Numbered from the stretch's first letter, positions 11,283 through 40,376 are shown. The stretch is DNA of 64,000 nt from Gigantopelta aegis (GCF_016097555.1 NC_054702.1:81729420-81793419); one strand, 5' to 3'. Translations and numbers: made by a program. Notes: generated from the letters alone by a model not told the origin.

Positions 11283-11738
11283 TGTTCTCAGTAACTACCC
11301 AGCGTACACAACGTCCTGTCGGATAGCCAGACGGATAATTATTTACACAACTACCTGACTGATAGCCTAACGGATAATTAGTTACACAATTCCCTGCCGA
11401 ATAGCCAGACGGATAATTAGTTACACAACTCCCTGTCGAATAGCCAAACGGATAATTGGTTACACAAATCGCTGTCGAGTAGACAGATGGATAATTAGTT
11501 ACACAGCTCCCTGTCGAATAGCTAGACGGATAATTGGTTACACAACTCCCTGTCGAACAGACAGATGGATAATTAGTTATACAACTCCCTGTCGAACACG
11601 GACAGTTGGTTACACAACTATCAGTCGAATAGCCAGGCGGATAATTGGTTGCAAACCTCCCTATCGAATAGCCAGACGAATAATTATTGGTTACACAACT
11701 ATCTGTCGCATAGATTGACGGATGGTTAGTTACACAGG
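11283..11738. repeat. 39-bp minisatellite, about 12 units
   Basis: The unit is 'cctgtcgaatagccagacgg' plus 'ataattagttacacaact', 39 bp with small variants. Because 39 is a multiple of three, the minus strand stays open and spells a 13-residue repeat (SCVTNYPSGYSTG). No start context, splice sites or flanking exon make it a gene. The gene B block holds only a few units (42346-42390, 43214-43335), so the array expanded in one copy. Confidence 0.9.
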
Positions 11739-11739
11739 A

Positions 11740-11741
<2 letters not shown>

Positions 11742-11806
<65 letters not shown>
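11742..11806. repeat. (TA)n microsatellite
   Basis: About 32 TA units directly after the minisatellite. Confidence 0.95.
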
Positions 11807-11807
<1 letters not shown>

Positions 11808-13038
11808 CAAAATGGATGACATTCAATAGCCAATTATTAATAAATCAATATGCTTGTGACAGAACATGCTCTTATCTTTTCGCCTGTGGCGATATTAATT
11901 GTTTTAGAGGGCCGTGTGCAGCTTGGTTACGTAATACCCCCGCGCGACCGTACCCCCTAATACACACTTAGACCAGGTGTGGAGGCCATGTGGCCAGTAG
12001 TTACGTAATACCTTCGGTAGTTCGGTTTACGATCGGGGTATTGCTAGCGAAATGGCGAGAGTAAGTCTGACCATCAAAGAAAAAAATACCGTCTCTGGCA
12101 GTTGTCGCAATATCACATGATAGGTGAGGTACCGCGTTGTGCCCCCAGGCGATATTCGCTCTCTCTGAGATTTTTGAATAAATAGCTAGGATTTTAGATA
12201 TATCGAGGAGAAACATAGGAAGGCCCCCGGGGAACGTTTGTCCGTCTGGACTGGTAAATATATTTTTCTGCTCTGTTGTATAACCTTGATGTGATTGATG
12301 TGACTTTAAATATTTTAATACTGTATTATACCAATATTCTTTAGACAGTGTATCCGGTAATCTGACGAAGTAAACTGTAGGCTTCACTGTTCTAATATTT
12401 TTATACGAGTATTTGGTAAGATAAAGCTTAGCCGGTCATCCTAGAGGACCTAGGTAAACTGTATGTTATTGTCTTTATTGTGATAGGTACCAGTATTAAT
12501 TCTGTATTACAAGGTTACTGAATGAGTATTTAAGGGTTAATTAAAAATTAACCAGTTAGGAATAGAGTTGTAATTCCTTTATTAATTAAGTTCCCCTGGC
12601 AGCGTTTCTCAATTATCACACGTGTGTGGGTTGTATTACCGTGAAGTGATTAGAATATTGTGTAAACTAGACACCTAGAGATTAACTAATTAAGTGATTA
12701 GTTCTGGGTTGTTATTATATTGTTGTTGTTAATTAACTACTGCGGCAAGTACATTTGTCAGCGTAGTGTTAATACAGATTTCAAAGTGTATTGTGTTTTG
12801 TTGTGTTTTCTAGTGAACTAAACGTGCAACATATATATATATTTATATAAGATCTTATCTCTGATCATACCTAGAGCCGAGCCACTCGGGTATTAGACTG
12901 CCCGATACAGAGAGATCTAATAGATATACAGTTAGGAGAGATATTTGGATAATCGTGTTGTATTCAGTTACGGGTATTATAGGATCCCCGTGAAAATGCT
13001 TTAGAGGTGTTGTTAAACAACAATAAACTTTAAACTTT
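11807..13038 (+). repeat. SINE family 1 tail split by a solo LTR
   Basis: The left piece 11807-11854 ('gacattcaatagccaattat'...) and right piece 12996-13038 ('ttagaggtgttgttaaac'...) are the two halves of the family 1 tail. The LTR lies between them with the target duplication atgct. Confidence 0.85.
11855..12995 (+). mobile_element. Solo LTR, Gmr1-like Ty3/gypsy family
   Basis: 1141 bp from TGTGACAG to the family end. The 5-bp target duplication atgct is present at 11850-11854 and 12996-13000. Sequence matches the LTRs at 28969-30202 and 33659-35030 in reverse orientation. It is an old single LTR left by recombination between LTRs, nested in a SINE. Confidence 0.88.
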
Positions 13039-13218
13039 ATCCTACGTGTAGGAGGACTGCCACCCCTAAGACTCGTTTGACAAATTTAAAGCTTAGCTAT
13101 ATGAGCATTTAGACAGTTGTGATGATATACACTTGTAATATTTTGAAATATAAATACAAATACATCAATGTTTTTATGTACATATTACATACCAAGTAAA
13201 TGCATAAAATTGATATTG

Positions 13219-13440
13219 CAGGTGAAAGATGTAAAGGGAGTTTGCTGCACTGTACGATGTTTTCGACTAATAAACATTTGTAAAAACTAGTATTACATAT
13301 TATATTTTCGTGTTTAGAAAATCGGTATATTCAACCAGTTTCTGATCGTCCTAATATTTGTTAGTAGCCCAAGCTGGATTTGGTATCCAATACATTTCGT
13401 ACGTACAAAAAACGAATATATACTTTCATTAACTGATTTC
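13219..13440. mobile_element. Foldback MITE, decayed and partial
   Basis: It keeps 'gggagtttgctgca', 'gttttcgactaataaa', 'ctgatcgtcctaatatttgt' and 'catttcgtacgtac' of the 380-bp family described at 20717. The right half is missing, and a SINE follows. Confidence 0.65.
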
Positions 13441-13696
13441 CGTGCTTATATCCAATTAAGGTTCAAGCACGCTGTCCTGGGCACACACCTCAGCTATCTG
13501 GGCTGTCTGTTCAGGACAGTGGGTTAGTTGTTAGTTGGTTAGTGGTTAGTTAGAGAGAAGAGGGGTGTAGTGGACTTACAACTACCCACTGAACCCTTAA
13601 GAACGCGCTCTGGGTTGGAGCTGGTACCGGGTTTTCGAACCCTGTACCTACCAGCCTGTAGTCCGATGGCTTAACCATGACGCTACCGAGGCCGGT
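13440..13696 (-). repeat. SINE family 2, near full length
   Basis: Minus-strand copy with its tRNA-like head at the right (accggcctcggtagcgtcat) and its tail at the left (ggatataagcacggaaatca). Confidence 0.85.
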
Positions 13697-14784
13697 GAAT
13701 ATATACTGACACACTTTGAAAACGCAATTCGGTTTTAATGTGACACTAAAAACAATATCTATTGCATATCCATGAATGTATTACTATAACATGCTGAGGT
13801 GTAGGCTATTCCTACATGTCAACGTGGGTTTTTGAGTTTATAGCAATGATTAGCTTTTCATGCAATTAACACAAAATGTGAAAAATCTGAATTTTGTATG
13901 AAACTGACAATGTGTGCAGTATGTTCACAATACTTTGCACGTGCAAATCGCATAAGTTGGATGTATAAAAGGCACAGGTTGATTGTTGGATACGTCAGTG
14001 TGAAACAAAGCCACGACTCAGCAATGATCAGAGGGAGCATTAGGACTTCTGATTGGTGGAATTTTGCAGGGTTCAAGGTTGAATGAACGATATAACCTGA
14101 TTGGAAGTGTTCGTGTTACCTGTATCATACTGATACTCGGACAATAATTTAACGAAATAAAATACTAACCAAAATTAAATACCAATATACCAACACTATC
14201 TGGACAAAGAAATATTTGTAGTATTGTAATATTTTATTTGTAAAAAAGTTATAATAAAAAAACACACATACAAAAACAACAATTTTAAGAAACAAAACAA
14301 CAAACATTCTCAATGGTACTAAAATATAAAACCAGGTAGGCATTGATCATTGTGTTGATGATATTGGGAAACGTTTGTGGGATTTTCTTTTCAAAAACGT
14401 CTCCGTCCAGGACTGAGGGCGTTTTGCACAAGTCAACATTATTAAGCCCCACCCTCTTTTTCTTTTTTTAATATCTGGAACATACATTTATTGCGATTTT
14501 TCATAAAATTAGTGTGATGTTACAGAGAGCGTTTTGGAAAACAGCTCTTCGAATCTTGGGGTGGGGCTTTTTCGTTTTCAAACTGTCGTCCGATTCCGAC
14601 AAAAAAACGTCCAAAAGAATACGAAATGTTTGCGGTAATTAATAATGTATAAACTGGTCCTTTGTTTCCGTTTAGCCACCCCCATTTAGAGAGAGCGTAA
14701 CATAAAACAAGAACCAGTTGTTTAACGGGGCTATGGAGTCTATAGTAGTCTAGTCTAGTGTTTGTCTTTTTTTTTTAAAGGAGA
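13697..14784. other. Intergenic, no gene recognised
   Basis: It begins with 'tactgacacactttgaaaac', resembling the terminal repeat of the Tc1-like element at 55275, so a relic end may be present. The rest is AT-rich. GC-richer phrases at 14390-14600 may be the 5' flank of the hAT relic. Short open frames show no domain. Confidence 0.5.
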
Positions 14785-14787
14785 AAC

Positions 14788-15032
14788 ATTTGTTATATGC
14801 AATGTTTGTGATGTAGATTTTACCTGCGGGCATGGCGGAAAAAACGACTGTAAGCGCCATGTGGCTACTAAGCAACATACTGTAAAAAACTAAAAAAAAC
14901 AAAAAACACCTGCAGGTGACAAACAGACAGTTAACAGTGCCTTGTGGAGAGGGTCATGACACCTTTGACCACACTTCATCGAATGAGACAATCCTTTTAA
15001 ACTGATGTTTCCAGATTCCAAGATTGCAGCAT
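14788..15032 (+). pseudogene. hAT relic exon 1: BED zinc finger
   Basis: Two cysteines (C-N-V-C) and two histidines (H-x5-H) are spaced as in BED fingers, which bind transposon ends. A stop follows soon after the finger (14890s), and sequence resumes with MFPDSKIAA before the GTAAGT donor at 15033. Confidence 0.8.
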
Positions 15033-15164
15033 GTAAGTCCAGAAATATTTTGGTTTTGTTTTTCTGTTTCGCTAGGATATTCAAGGCTTTTCTAATAGTT
15101 AAGTTAACTACCGATTTGATCGGCGTCCGTTCTTCTGTCCGTTCATCAACGTTTGTTCTAAAAT

Positions 15165-16520
15165 CTATCTTCTAGAGTTTAGATTGGATTATCCTGAAAC
15201 TTGATACAATGATCCTCAGGGTCACTCTTTACAAAGTAACAGAGAGAGAGATTTTGCAAAATTTGGAATTTTAAAAATATTTTTACAAATTTACATTTGA
15301 TCAGATACTTCTGAAATATGTTAATATTTTTCTCTGGGGCACTGTTCACAAACTAATCTAAAGATATTCAGGATATTTTGAATTCGTGAATTGTTTTTTT
15401 TTTTTTTTTATATTTAGATTGAAAATGTGAAAGTTTGTCTTCTAGGGTTTTGTTCAGATAGTTCTGGAACATGGTACTGTTATTCTCTGAGGCAGTCTTC
15501 ACAAACGAACAAGAGAACTTTATGAAGTTTTGAATTTGTAAATTTAAAAACAAAAATTAAATTTTAAAATCTTAATTGAAAATTCAAATCTTCATTTTCT
15601 CCTAGAGTTTTGATTAGATAGTTCTGAAAGTCACATAATTATTCCCATGGCAGTATTCACAAACTAATAGATATTTTTTTAAAAAAGAAGTGTATTGAAA
15701 ATCTGAAAGTCCCTCTTCTCTTAGAGTTTTGATCCGATAGCTCTAAAACTTGGTACTGTGATTCTCTGGGCAGTATCCATAAACTGATAGTGAGATATTA
15801 ATTTTGAATTTTTATTAAATATTTCAAATTTAAATAGAAATTTAACATTGAAAATTTGAAAGTCTATCTTCTCTTAGAGCTTTGATTAGATAGTTATAAA
15901 ACGTTGTGCTGTGACATAACATAAATAGTGCTATACTTGGTAAAATATTGACTTTGTGCGAATTATCCAGGTAATAAGATTGCCCATGTATACTACTGAT
16001 CATTAAGATTTTATATTGTTTCAAGCTAATCACATGTACCAAGTATATTCAGAAATATATCTTCAAAAATGAAACAAATCGCTATAGAACTGTAAACACT
16101 GAGCAGCTTCCAAGTAGAGTTCTACTATAGCAGCCAAGATATTAATCATACAGTTTTTACTGGAGACTTCTTAAACTTGAAACATGCATATTCTAAGGTG
16201 ATGTTTACAAATTAATAAATTATCATCTACTTGTGACACAATTGAAAATAAAATGGCGGATCATAGGTTTCTCTTGTCTTATTCTAGACACTTGACTGGG
16301 TAGTTTTTAAATTTGGTACAGTGATTCTCTGAGGCAGTCTACTAATACATGTATAGTCAAATAGACTCTTTTTAAAAAAAATGCTTAATAAATTATTAAA
16401 ATTGAAGTTGAACTTTTCAGATATGTCTTTTAGTTTTATTTGGATAGTGTGAAAATTTGGTATCTATAGGCATTCTCTCCAGCATTTCATGAATTAATAG
16501 ATATTTGAAATGTGGCCAAA
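15165..16520. repeat. Diverged tandem array, about 140-bp unit, in hAT intron
   Basis: Eight or so units repeat the order: 'cttctcttagagttttgat', 'agatagttctgaaacttggt', 'actgtgattctctgaggcag', 'cttcacaaactaatag', then an AT-rich spacer. Starts lie near 15170, 15300, 15425, 15590, 15712, 15865, 16265 and 16415. Units differ heavily from each other, so the array is old. It fills most of the intron of the hAT relic. Confidence 0.8.
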
Positions 16521-16904
16521 ATTATTTCAAAATTTTACTCAGATTGTGCTATTTTTAGCATGTATGCAAGTTTTTTTTTTTAATACCTCACTCATTTGAA
16601 TTACATACCCAACCTCATAATAGATTATTTTTTATTTACAAGTATCAAACAAAAAGCCATTCATGGAAGCTATACCCAATGTTTTATTTTTAGCATTTAT
16701 CTGATAGTCCTCTTCAACTGAACACTTACATCTAAAGATTCATTGGTGTGCCTAATAAATACATCCATTAGCTTTTTAAAGGAACTGTAAAATATCACCC
16801 TAGGGATATTGGTAAATCTGTTAGAAATTAGGATCCATAGATTTCTGGTATATTAGCATCCTCAAATTATTAAAATCTCAACATTACATTTAAAAAAATT
16901 TCAG

Positions 16905-18338
16905 GTATGAAGTGTGGCAGGAACAAGGAAACAGCTATGCTAAATGAACTTGCTAGGAATACTCAAACATCACTTGCTGATCGAATGAGAGTTAGAGCTT
17001 TCTCTATATCAACAGATAGAAATAATGATGAGACCAATCAGTAATACCCACTTGTTGTAAGGACATTGGACGAAGTATCAGGTCTGGTAAATTTAGAACT
17101 CTTATCTATACCCATTTGTTCTGGAGCGTCCACAAGAGAGAATATATTTAACCTAATGGACAAGGAGCCGAGTATGCATAATACTCCATAGAAACCTGCC
17201 TCTCTTTGGGCTGTGACAATGTGTCTGTCATGACAGGACATAACAAGGGTGTATTTGCATTTGTAAGAGAAAGACAACCACATGTGCATCTATTAGGATG
17301 TACTCTACATCTTGTCCATATTGGTGCGAAGAAAGCAGCAAAGGCTGTTCCAGCAAATGACGAAGTGCTTATTGACATTTACCATTACTTTAACAAAAGC
17401 CGAAAAAGGAAACTGGAATTTAAAGGAACACAAGATGTTTTTAACATTCAGCAGTAAAGAATGCTTAAATATGTATGTACACTGTTGGCTTAGCATTGCC
17501 AGATGTCTTGAATGCCTACTGTACAACTGGGAAGCCTTAAAGGAATACTTCAAGATTCAGAATGATATCCTAATCAGTAAAAACAAAAAGTCCAGCCATA
17601 GTTCGATGGACAAGACAAACAAAGTCACGAACGTTCTGAATCTACACCCGAGTTAACGTATGCAGAAAAGTAAGTGAGCAATATTTTCTAATTTGTCCGG
17701 TCACCAACAAAAAAGCTGTTATTCTTGAACTATACTGTCCACGTGTTTGATGAGGAGGTGTTAATAAATCTACAAGCAGAAAACCCAAAGATTCATTTGC
17801 TCAGAAGGTCTTTGCATTCTCTCATTCACAAACTTTTGCTTTGCTTTGTCAAGTCTTGTGCACTTGTTGGGAAAAGTGTTGACCAAGTTCAGTACAAAGT
17901 GAAATACAATCAGAAAACATATTAGGAACTAGTCATTGGGGAAGCTGCCATGGAATACATAGCAAACATTGAAAGTAACCATTTAAGGGACAGTAGAATT
18001 CTACAGCAGTGTGAGGATGTATTTTCACTATGTTTGTGATTATGTGATACAGAAACTTTCATTCAATGCACCATTTACTCTGCAATGCTTAAATAGCAGA
18101 TGTCAGTCTGCAAGTGTCTTCAGAGACTTTATCTCAAGCCTTCAGATACTTTTTAGATGGATTTCCTTGCTTACTATGTGATCGAGTTTCAAAAGATGTA
18201 GTCATCGAAGAGTTTATGTCTTATCAATGTCAGGATCTGAGCCATTTGACCAAGAACAGAATAGATCAAACGTGGATTGAAACAGGGAAACTGCAAGATG
18301 AGAGTGGAAATTTTATGTACAAAAACCTTGCACAATAA
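16905..18338 (+). pseudogene. hAT relic exon 2: RNase H-like catalytic region
   Basis: It begins after a TTTCAG acceptor. Readable blocks: RVRAFSISTD (first catalytic Asp), LVVRTLDEVSGLVNLELLSI, then a shift to LGCDNVSVMTGHNKGVFAF, then LHLVHIGAKKAAKAVPANDE and VLIDIYHYFNKSRKRKLEFK. The end at 18114-18338 reads LSQAFRYFLDGFPCLLCDRV and IDQTWIETGKLQDESG. At least four breaks are visible. Confidence 0.85.
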
Positions 18339-18439
18339 TGTGTGGAAACCCAAACTACTGACAAGACTAAGTGAAACTACTGGTACAAAGCAGATGGTGT
18401 AAACATGTTTGTAAATTAACGTAACTTTAGTTTTAAAAG

Positions 18440-18720
18440 TAATGTACATACTTTTTAAATTACTAAATAAACCTATATTCAGATAATTTGTGACACCACC
18501 ATACTCCTGATTGTTGTACAGAAAGTAGTAGTTCTGGAGTTACACAAGATAGAAGACAACCTTAATTCGTTGGCTTTTTCTTCTCGGTGTGCACCAACGT
18601 TTGTTTCCACGGCTCGACTTTCTGCTGCTGACAAGTGACGCTATAGTTTGGGATATACATCTTACAGAAATCTAAAGTTTACAGTTATGTAAACGTTTGC
18701 ATCTAATGCATATAAAAGGT
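18440..18720 (+). pseudogene. Inverted pseudo-exon copied from the gene C exon 2 region
   Basis: This plus-strand stretch matches gene C exon 2 and its intron flanks, which lie on the minus strand at 58260-58570. Upstream 'ctaaataaacctatattcag' matches the gene C acceptor region; the exon part spells ...QRLFPRLDFLLLTSDAIVWD; downstream 'cagttatgtaaacgtttgc' matches intron 2. Flanking intron is included, so it was copied as DNA rather than as mRNA. About five bases are lost early in the exon, giving a stop after three codons, and the donor GTAAG is changed. It is the remnant of a fourth, inverted receptor copy. Confidence 0.85.
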
Positions 18721-18759
18721 ACCTTTTTAAGATTTTAGTTTTCTATTTCAGGTTGATCT

Positions 18760-19069
18760 ATTCTAGATTCAAGTTTTTCAATTTGTTCGTAAAAGTTTTG
18801 GAACATTTCTTGATTAACCTTTTCTAAATGCATTTTCAAGTTATCTTTTGTTATTGTTTGGTCCAACTTTTTAATTTAACTATGACTTCCATGATTTCCG
18901 ATTCTGATTTTTCTTTGTGAGAGGCTGCAACACTCGTGGCGCTTGTCTTCGAACGACTATCTACACACGCGGATTTTACCCTTTTTGTACCGGGTTTATA
19001 TTTGGATATTGGCACTTTACTTGACATTGATGTTGGTGAAGAATCAAAACTAGAGTCACTACTCAGCAT
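18760..19069 (-). pseudogene. Possible LINE ORF1-like fragment, unsure
   Basis: The ATG at 19069 opens a Ser/Lys-rich segment (MLSSDSSFDSSPTSMSSKVP), then KSESEIMEVIVKLKSWTKQ and a stop. Further coil-forming phrases follow in nearby frames (EMFQNFYEQIEKLESRIDQ style). A serine-rich start before a coiled coil suits LINE ORF1 proteins, but no domain is certain. The rest of 19070-19720 shows no gene. Confidence 0.3.
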
Positions 19070-19723
19070 TCACTTTGTATCTTTAGTCACGTGCATACTC
19101 ATGTTAAAATGTACGTGACAGCAATTATATTTAACAGTTTAATTTACACTGTTGCGAGGGGACGTGGTGATTTGTGTTCAGTGCTCTCTAGCTGCGCTAA
19201 GTTTATTATCTATGATGTTGAAATCTTATGTACGTGGCTTGAGCTTGGGCTTGTTTGTGATGTTTTAACATATATAGTTCAAGAGATACAAAATATTCAT
19301 CAAAAGAAAATATTGATACAGATCGTATACATCTCATCGGATTCCTGCGAATGTTATGAGTTTGTAGATAAAAACGTTTTCTCGAGAAACGTCCTCTATC
19401 TTGTTACCTATATTTTCACATTAAATGTTGTATTTGATTTTCTTTTGTTTTCCTAATGTAGCTTATAATTATTTCGCTCTTTGCGTGACAAACGTGCAAT
19501 AAGGGCCGAATTTATGAAGCCTGTTTTTCTGTTAAACGTATGTCTTTAAGCATTGTACATTTATGTACTTACATGCGTATCAGACATTAACATGTTTTGT
19601 AAAATCGGCCCAAACTAAAATTATATCAGATCACTGGGAACAGTCAGTAGTATTTGCACTAACAAGCACAAGCACGTGTTATTGTCAAATTCGTGCAACC
19701 GCTTCTATTCAAGTATACTTTTG

Positions 19724-37074
<17,351 letters not shown>

Positions 37075-37130
37075 TTGTATGACGTTATAGACAATAACCG
37101 ATTAGAGTTTAGGCAAGAAAATTGATTGAT

Positions 37131-37140
37131 TGATATATAG
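37131..37140 (-). promoter_or_regulatory. TATA-like box upstream of gene B
   Basis: CTATATAT about 60 bp before the start codon, aligned with the similar box in gene A. Confidence 0.3.
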
Positions 37141-37224
37141 TTGGATTACTTGACTTGTAATTCTGAATCACTTAATGCGCAATGTTGATGTCACTAACAG
37201 ATGTAAAGTGACTCTTTTTCCGAT

Positions 37225-37425
37225 AACAAGATCAGGCTTTTGTTAATAGCTGTTCTCCCCAAGATAGGTTTTTTTCCTGATCGTTAAAAATAGGTTATTC
37301 CTGATCACAGAGATAATGTTTTCCCAACTGTTACGGGTAGGTTGTCCCTGATAACTGAGCTTATTTCCCTCTTATCGTTGAAGATATCTGGTACATGATA
37401 ACTGAGAGTAGATATAATTCCTAGT
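37225..37425 (-). promoter_or_regulatory. Degenerate upstream repeat, 'cctgat' motif (gene B)
   Basis: Five or six units of about 30-35 bp carry 'taggtt', 'cctgat' or 'catgataactgag', between 150 and 350 bp upstream of the start. The same array with fewer clear units precedes gene A. Confidence 0.4.
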
Positions 37426-38144
37426 TAAGGTTGTTAAATAAACACATTGCATTCACAACATTTTGACAAATATGTGACTTTCCTGGTTTGAAGTTGATAA
37501 CGTTCAGCTCATCTAGATCTCTAGGAACACTATGTTAACCTCTCACTATGTTAACCTTGAACTGTCATCTAGACATCGGAATCATTTAGTAAATTGAAAA
37601 TCGCTCTTGTGAGCATATCTGTTAACCAAGCAACAGAATCAATTCCAGACTGTTTAATTTCAAATCAATTCCAATCAATTCCCATCTTAGCGATATGAAC
37701 AATCTACTGTTTAAAGTAATCCGATGGTTTCTTTCCGGTTGCGAATAAGGAATACTAATGTATATACATGATTTGACAAACGAATAGAACCAGTATAATC
37801 CCTTGAACATATATCCTCATTGTTTTGTTTTATTTGTAACGAGAACACGGTAATTGCATCGTTTAGTCTCTCAAATACGGTGACGTGAACTGCATGTGTT
37901 TGACAAATAGGAAACAGTTGTGCGTCGAACATTGTGACTCACACGCCTATGTTGTTACAATCCGTTTACAGAAATTCAGCATGGATGTAAAAGCACTCAA
38001 GATCCCCTTAATGAACTTCGCATTTGTCATAAGACTCACAATATGAATATTATTTTGTTTTCTTTTAACAAACACTGTTGACTGAAGATCACCAATATAG
38101 ATACGATGTACAGTAAACATCGTTTGCTCATCGAGGAACGTGAT

Positions 38145-38395
38145 GTACCTATAGCTTAGACCATCGCCTGAGGTACGATAAGTCGTAGGGTCGATGTCCC
38201 TTCGATTCATTGGGCTATTTCATCAAGCCGGTGCTCAAAGGTTGCATTAGCCCCTGCTCTGTTTGTTGGAAATGACCGTTGGTTGCTAGAAGCCCGTGTC
38301 GCGGTTGGATGTCTGTTCTCTAACACTCGATACCAAGCGTCATGATTACCACACGTTTAACACTGAGTCGCCCCTGATTAAATCAATGTGCTTAG
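38145..38395 (+). repeat. Possible decayed SINE family 1 piece
   Basis: 'gtacgataagtcgtagggtc' and 'cattgggctatttcatc' resemble SINE head and body, and 'gattaaatcaatgtgctta' resembles the tail. Strongly diverged. Confidence 0.4.
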
Positions 38396-38837
38396 CTTTG
38401 TGATAACCAATAGTTGTAGGCTACTGCTGTAAACCAGTACTTATTCTGCCCAACGTTGAAATATACATATGACAAACGTATATATGTATTCATGTATTCA
38501 TATGTAGTTAATGTAATTGCCAAAGGTGGGTGAGAGTTGCTATTAAAAACTATACTGACAAAAGAAATTGTACAAGGCTGGAAATTGTATTATAGAAAAC
38601 CAACAAACGGCATGGTGGGATATGAAAGTATGGAGTTAAACAGTGCACTTCGTGATACATGGAAAGTGTGTGGTTTCTAAATTAGTTATTTTCGATTAAC
38701 AACAATATTCATCCAATTATTCGAATTTTATGTATGTAACGTTTCTTTTGGACGTCAGTATATGTATAAAACTACACCAAGTCTATCCTCGTGGTACTAG
38801 ACGAAAACGATGCAGAGTGAGAAGCTTCTGCAAGAGG

Positions 38838-39064
38838 GGGCTGGACGTAGCCCAGTGGTAAAACGCCCACTTGATGTTCTGTCGGTCTGGGATCGATCCC
38901 CGTCGGTGGCTCATTGGGCTATTTCTCTTGCTACTAATGAAAAATTATAGCGGGTTTCCTCTCTAAGACTATATGTCAACATTACCAAATGTTTGACATC
39001 CAACAGGTGATGATTAATAAATCAATGTGCTCTAGTGGTGTCGTTAAACAAAACAAACTTTAAC
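38838..39064 (+). repeat. SINE family 1, alternative tRNA-like head
   Basis: Head 'tggacgtagcccagtggtaa' and B-box 'gggatcgatcccc', a short body with an internal gap, then the usual tail 'gtcgttaaacaaaacaaact'. The head differs from the one at 47910, so two tRNA-type heads share one tail. Confidence 0.85.
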
Positions 39065-39810
39065 CTCTACAAGAATTCATGCTCATACAGTAACAGTAAC
39101 ACTATCAACTTTATCTGATATCTGCATTTGTAGAAAAAGCTATGAACTCTGATTTTCAATTTGACCTCAAAGTTTCTACTTTAATATAATATGTTTTATC
39201 TGTATCTAATTGACGTCAATATCAGTGCATTTGCACATAAAATAAAACTTAGTACCTAGTACCGTTTTCCAAACATTGTAAGAATAACCGTAATAAAAAA
39301 GATCATGAAACATATTGAAACATTGGAATGTAGGAAGTGTCGCATATGTCCATGGAACTTAATGGTTACAGCAATAACATGCTGTAGTGACCCGAAGCTA
39401 AAATACAACTGAACGTAATAACAGATCAGTAGTCACCACATCACCGTTTTATAAACGTTATGACGTAACTACTTTAAGTTAGCTCTCTGTTCAACCTTTC
39501 TTATTAAACTAAAATTGGGTTCGCATTACAGTGCTTCTACTCAGAGTACATTTTTGCGGATACATGAAAACGTGTAAAACCACCAACAGACAGCCCACAG
39601 AGCAGTTAGTACCCAGAACAGAGTTTTCGAACAAGTTATATGATAGAAGTACGAAAATAAAATGAAGTGAAACTAAAATAACAATATTGCATCAGCCGCA
39701 TTGTTCCAAATACTTTGTACAAGACATAATTATTTGCACAATACAGAATCCAAGTAAAAGTTTGAAAAACATGCACTCATATAATCTGAGTCTGTATCAT
39801 TGAAATATAA

Positions 39811-40376
39811 AGTTTGTTTTGTTTAACGACACCACTAGAACACATTTGTTATTTTTTTACATATAGTCTTAGAGAGGAAACCTGCAACATAATTCGTTAG
39901 TAGTAAGGGATCTTTTATGTGCACCATATGCCTCGGTGGCGTCGTGGTTAAGCCATCGGACATAAAGCTGGTAGGTAGAGGGTTCGCAGTCCGGTACCGG
40001 CTCCCACCCAGAGCGAGTTTTAACGACTCAATGGGTAGGTGTAAGGCCACTACAGCCTCTTCTCTCAAACTAACAACTAACAATTGACAACTAACCTACT
40101 GTCTTGAACAGACAGCCCAGATAGCTGAGGTGTGTGCCAAGGACTGCGTGCTTGAACCTTAATTGGATAAAAGCATGAAAATATGTTGAAATGAAATGAA
40201 ATATATGCACCATCCCACTAACAGAATAACACATACCACGACCTTTGATAAACCAGTCGTGGTGCACTGGCTGGAACGAGAAATAACCCAATGGGCCACC
40301 GACGGGGATCGATCTAAGAACGACCACGCATCAGGCGAGCACTTTACTGCTTAGCTACAATCCGCTACCCGTCCCC
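39811..40376 (-). repeat. SINE family 1 with a nested SINE
   Basis: The tail (agtttgttttgtttaacgac) is at the left and the head (ctacccgtccccc) at the right. It is interrupted at 39931-40199 by a family 2 SINE. Confidence 0.88.
39931..40199 (+). repeat. SINE family 2 nested in family 1
   Basis: Head 'gcctcggtggcgtcgtggtt' to tail 'aaatatgttgaaatgaaatg'. Target duplication tatgtgcaccat / tatatgcaccat (one mismatch) flanks it. Family 2 was therefore active after this family 1 copy landed. Confidence 0.9.

Larger units (their letters stand above)
14785..18338 (+). mobile_element. hAT transposon relic, ZBED5-like, with an intron
   Basis: The left exon has a BED zinc finger (ICNVC...DCKRHVATKQH) near 14790-14880, then FKLMFPDSKIAA up to 15032. 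A GT-AG intron (15033-16904) joins it in frame to CGRNKETAMLNELARNTQTS and the catalytic region. Later blocks FSISTD, LGCDNVSVMTGHNKG and GCTLHLVHIGAKKAAKA are hallmark phrases of ZBED5/FAM200-like hAT transposases, and a C-terminal part reaches MYKNLAQ at 18338. Several stops and shifts (for example a TAA at 17039-17041) make it inactive. No terminal repeats were found. Confidence 0.85.

Noticed and set aside
11263-11826. 187-codon minus-strand open frame with a Cys/Tyr-rich repeat
   Set aside because: It is open only because the minisatellite unit is 39 bp; it begins in (TA)n and has no conserved partner in the paralogous block.
19091-19456. 121-codon plus-strand open frame
   Set aside because: No domain, no codon bias, no paralog in the window; probably chance.
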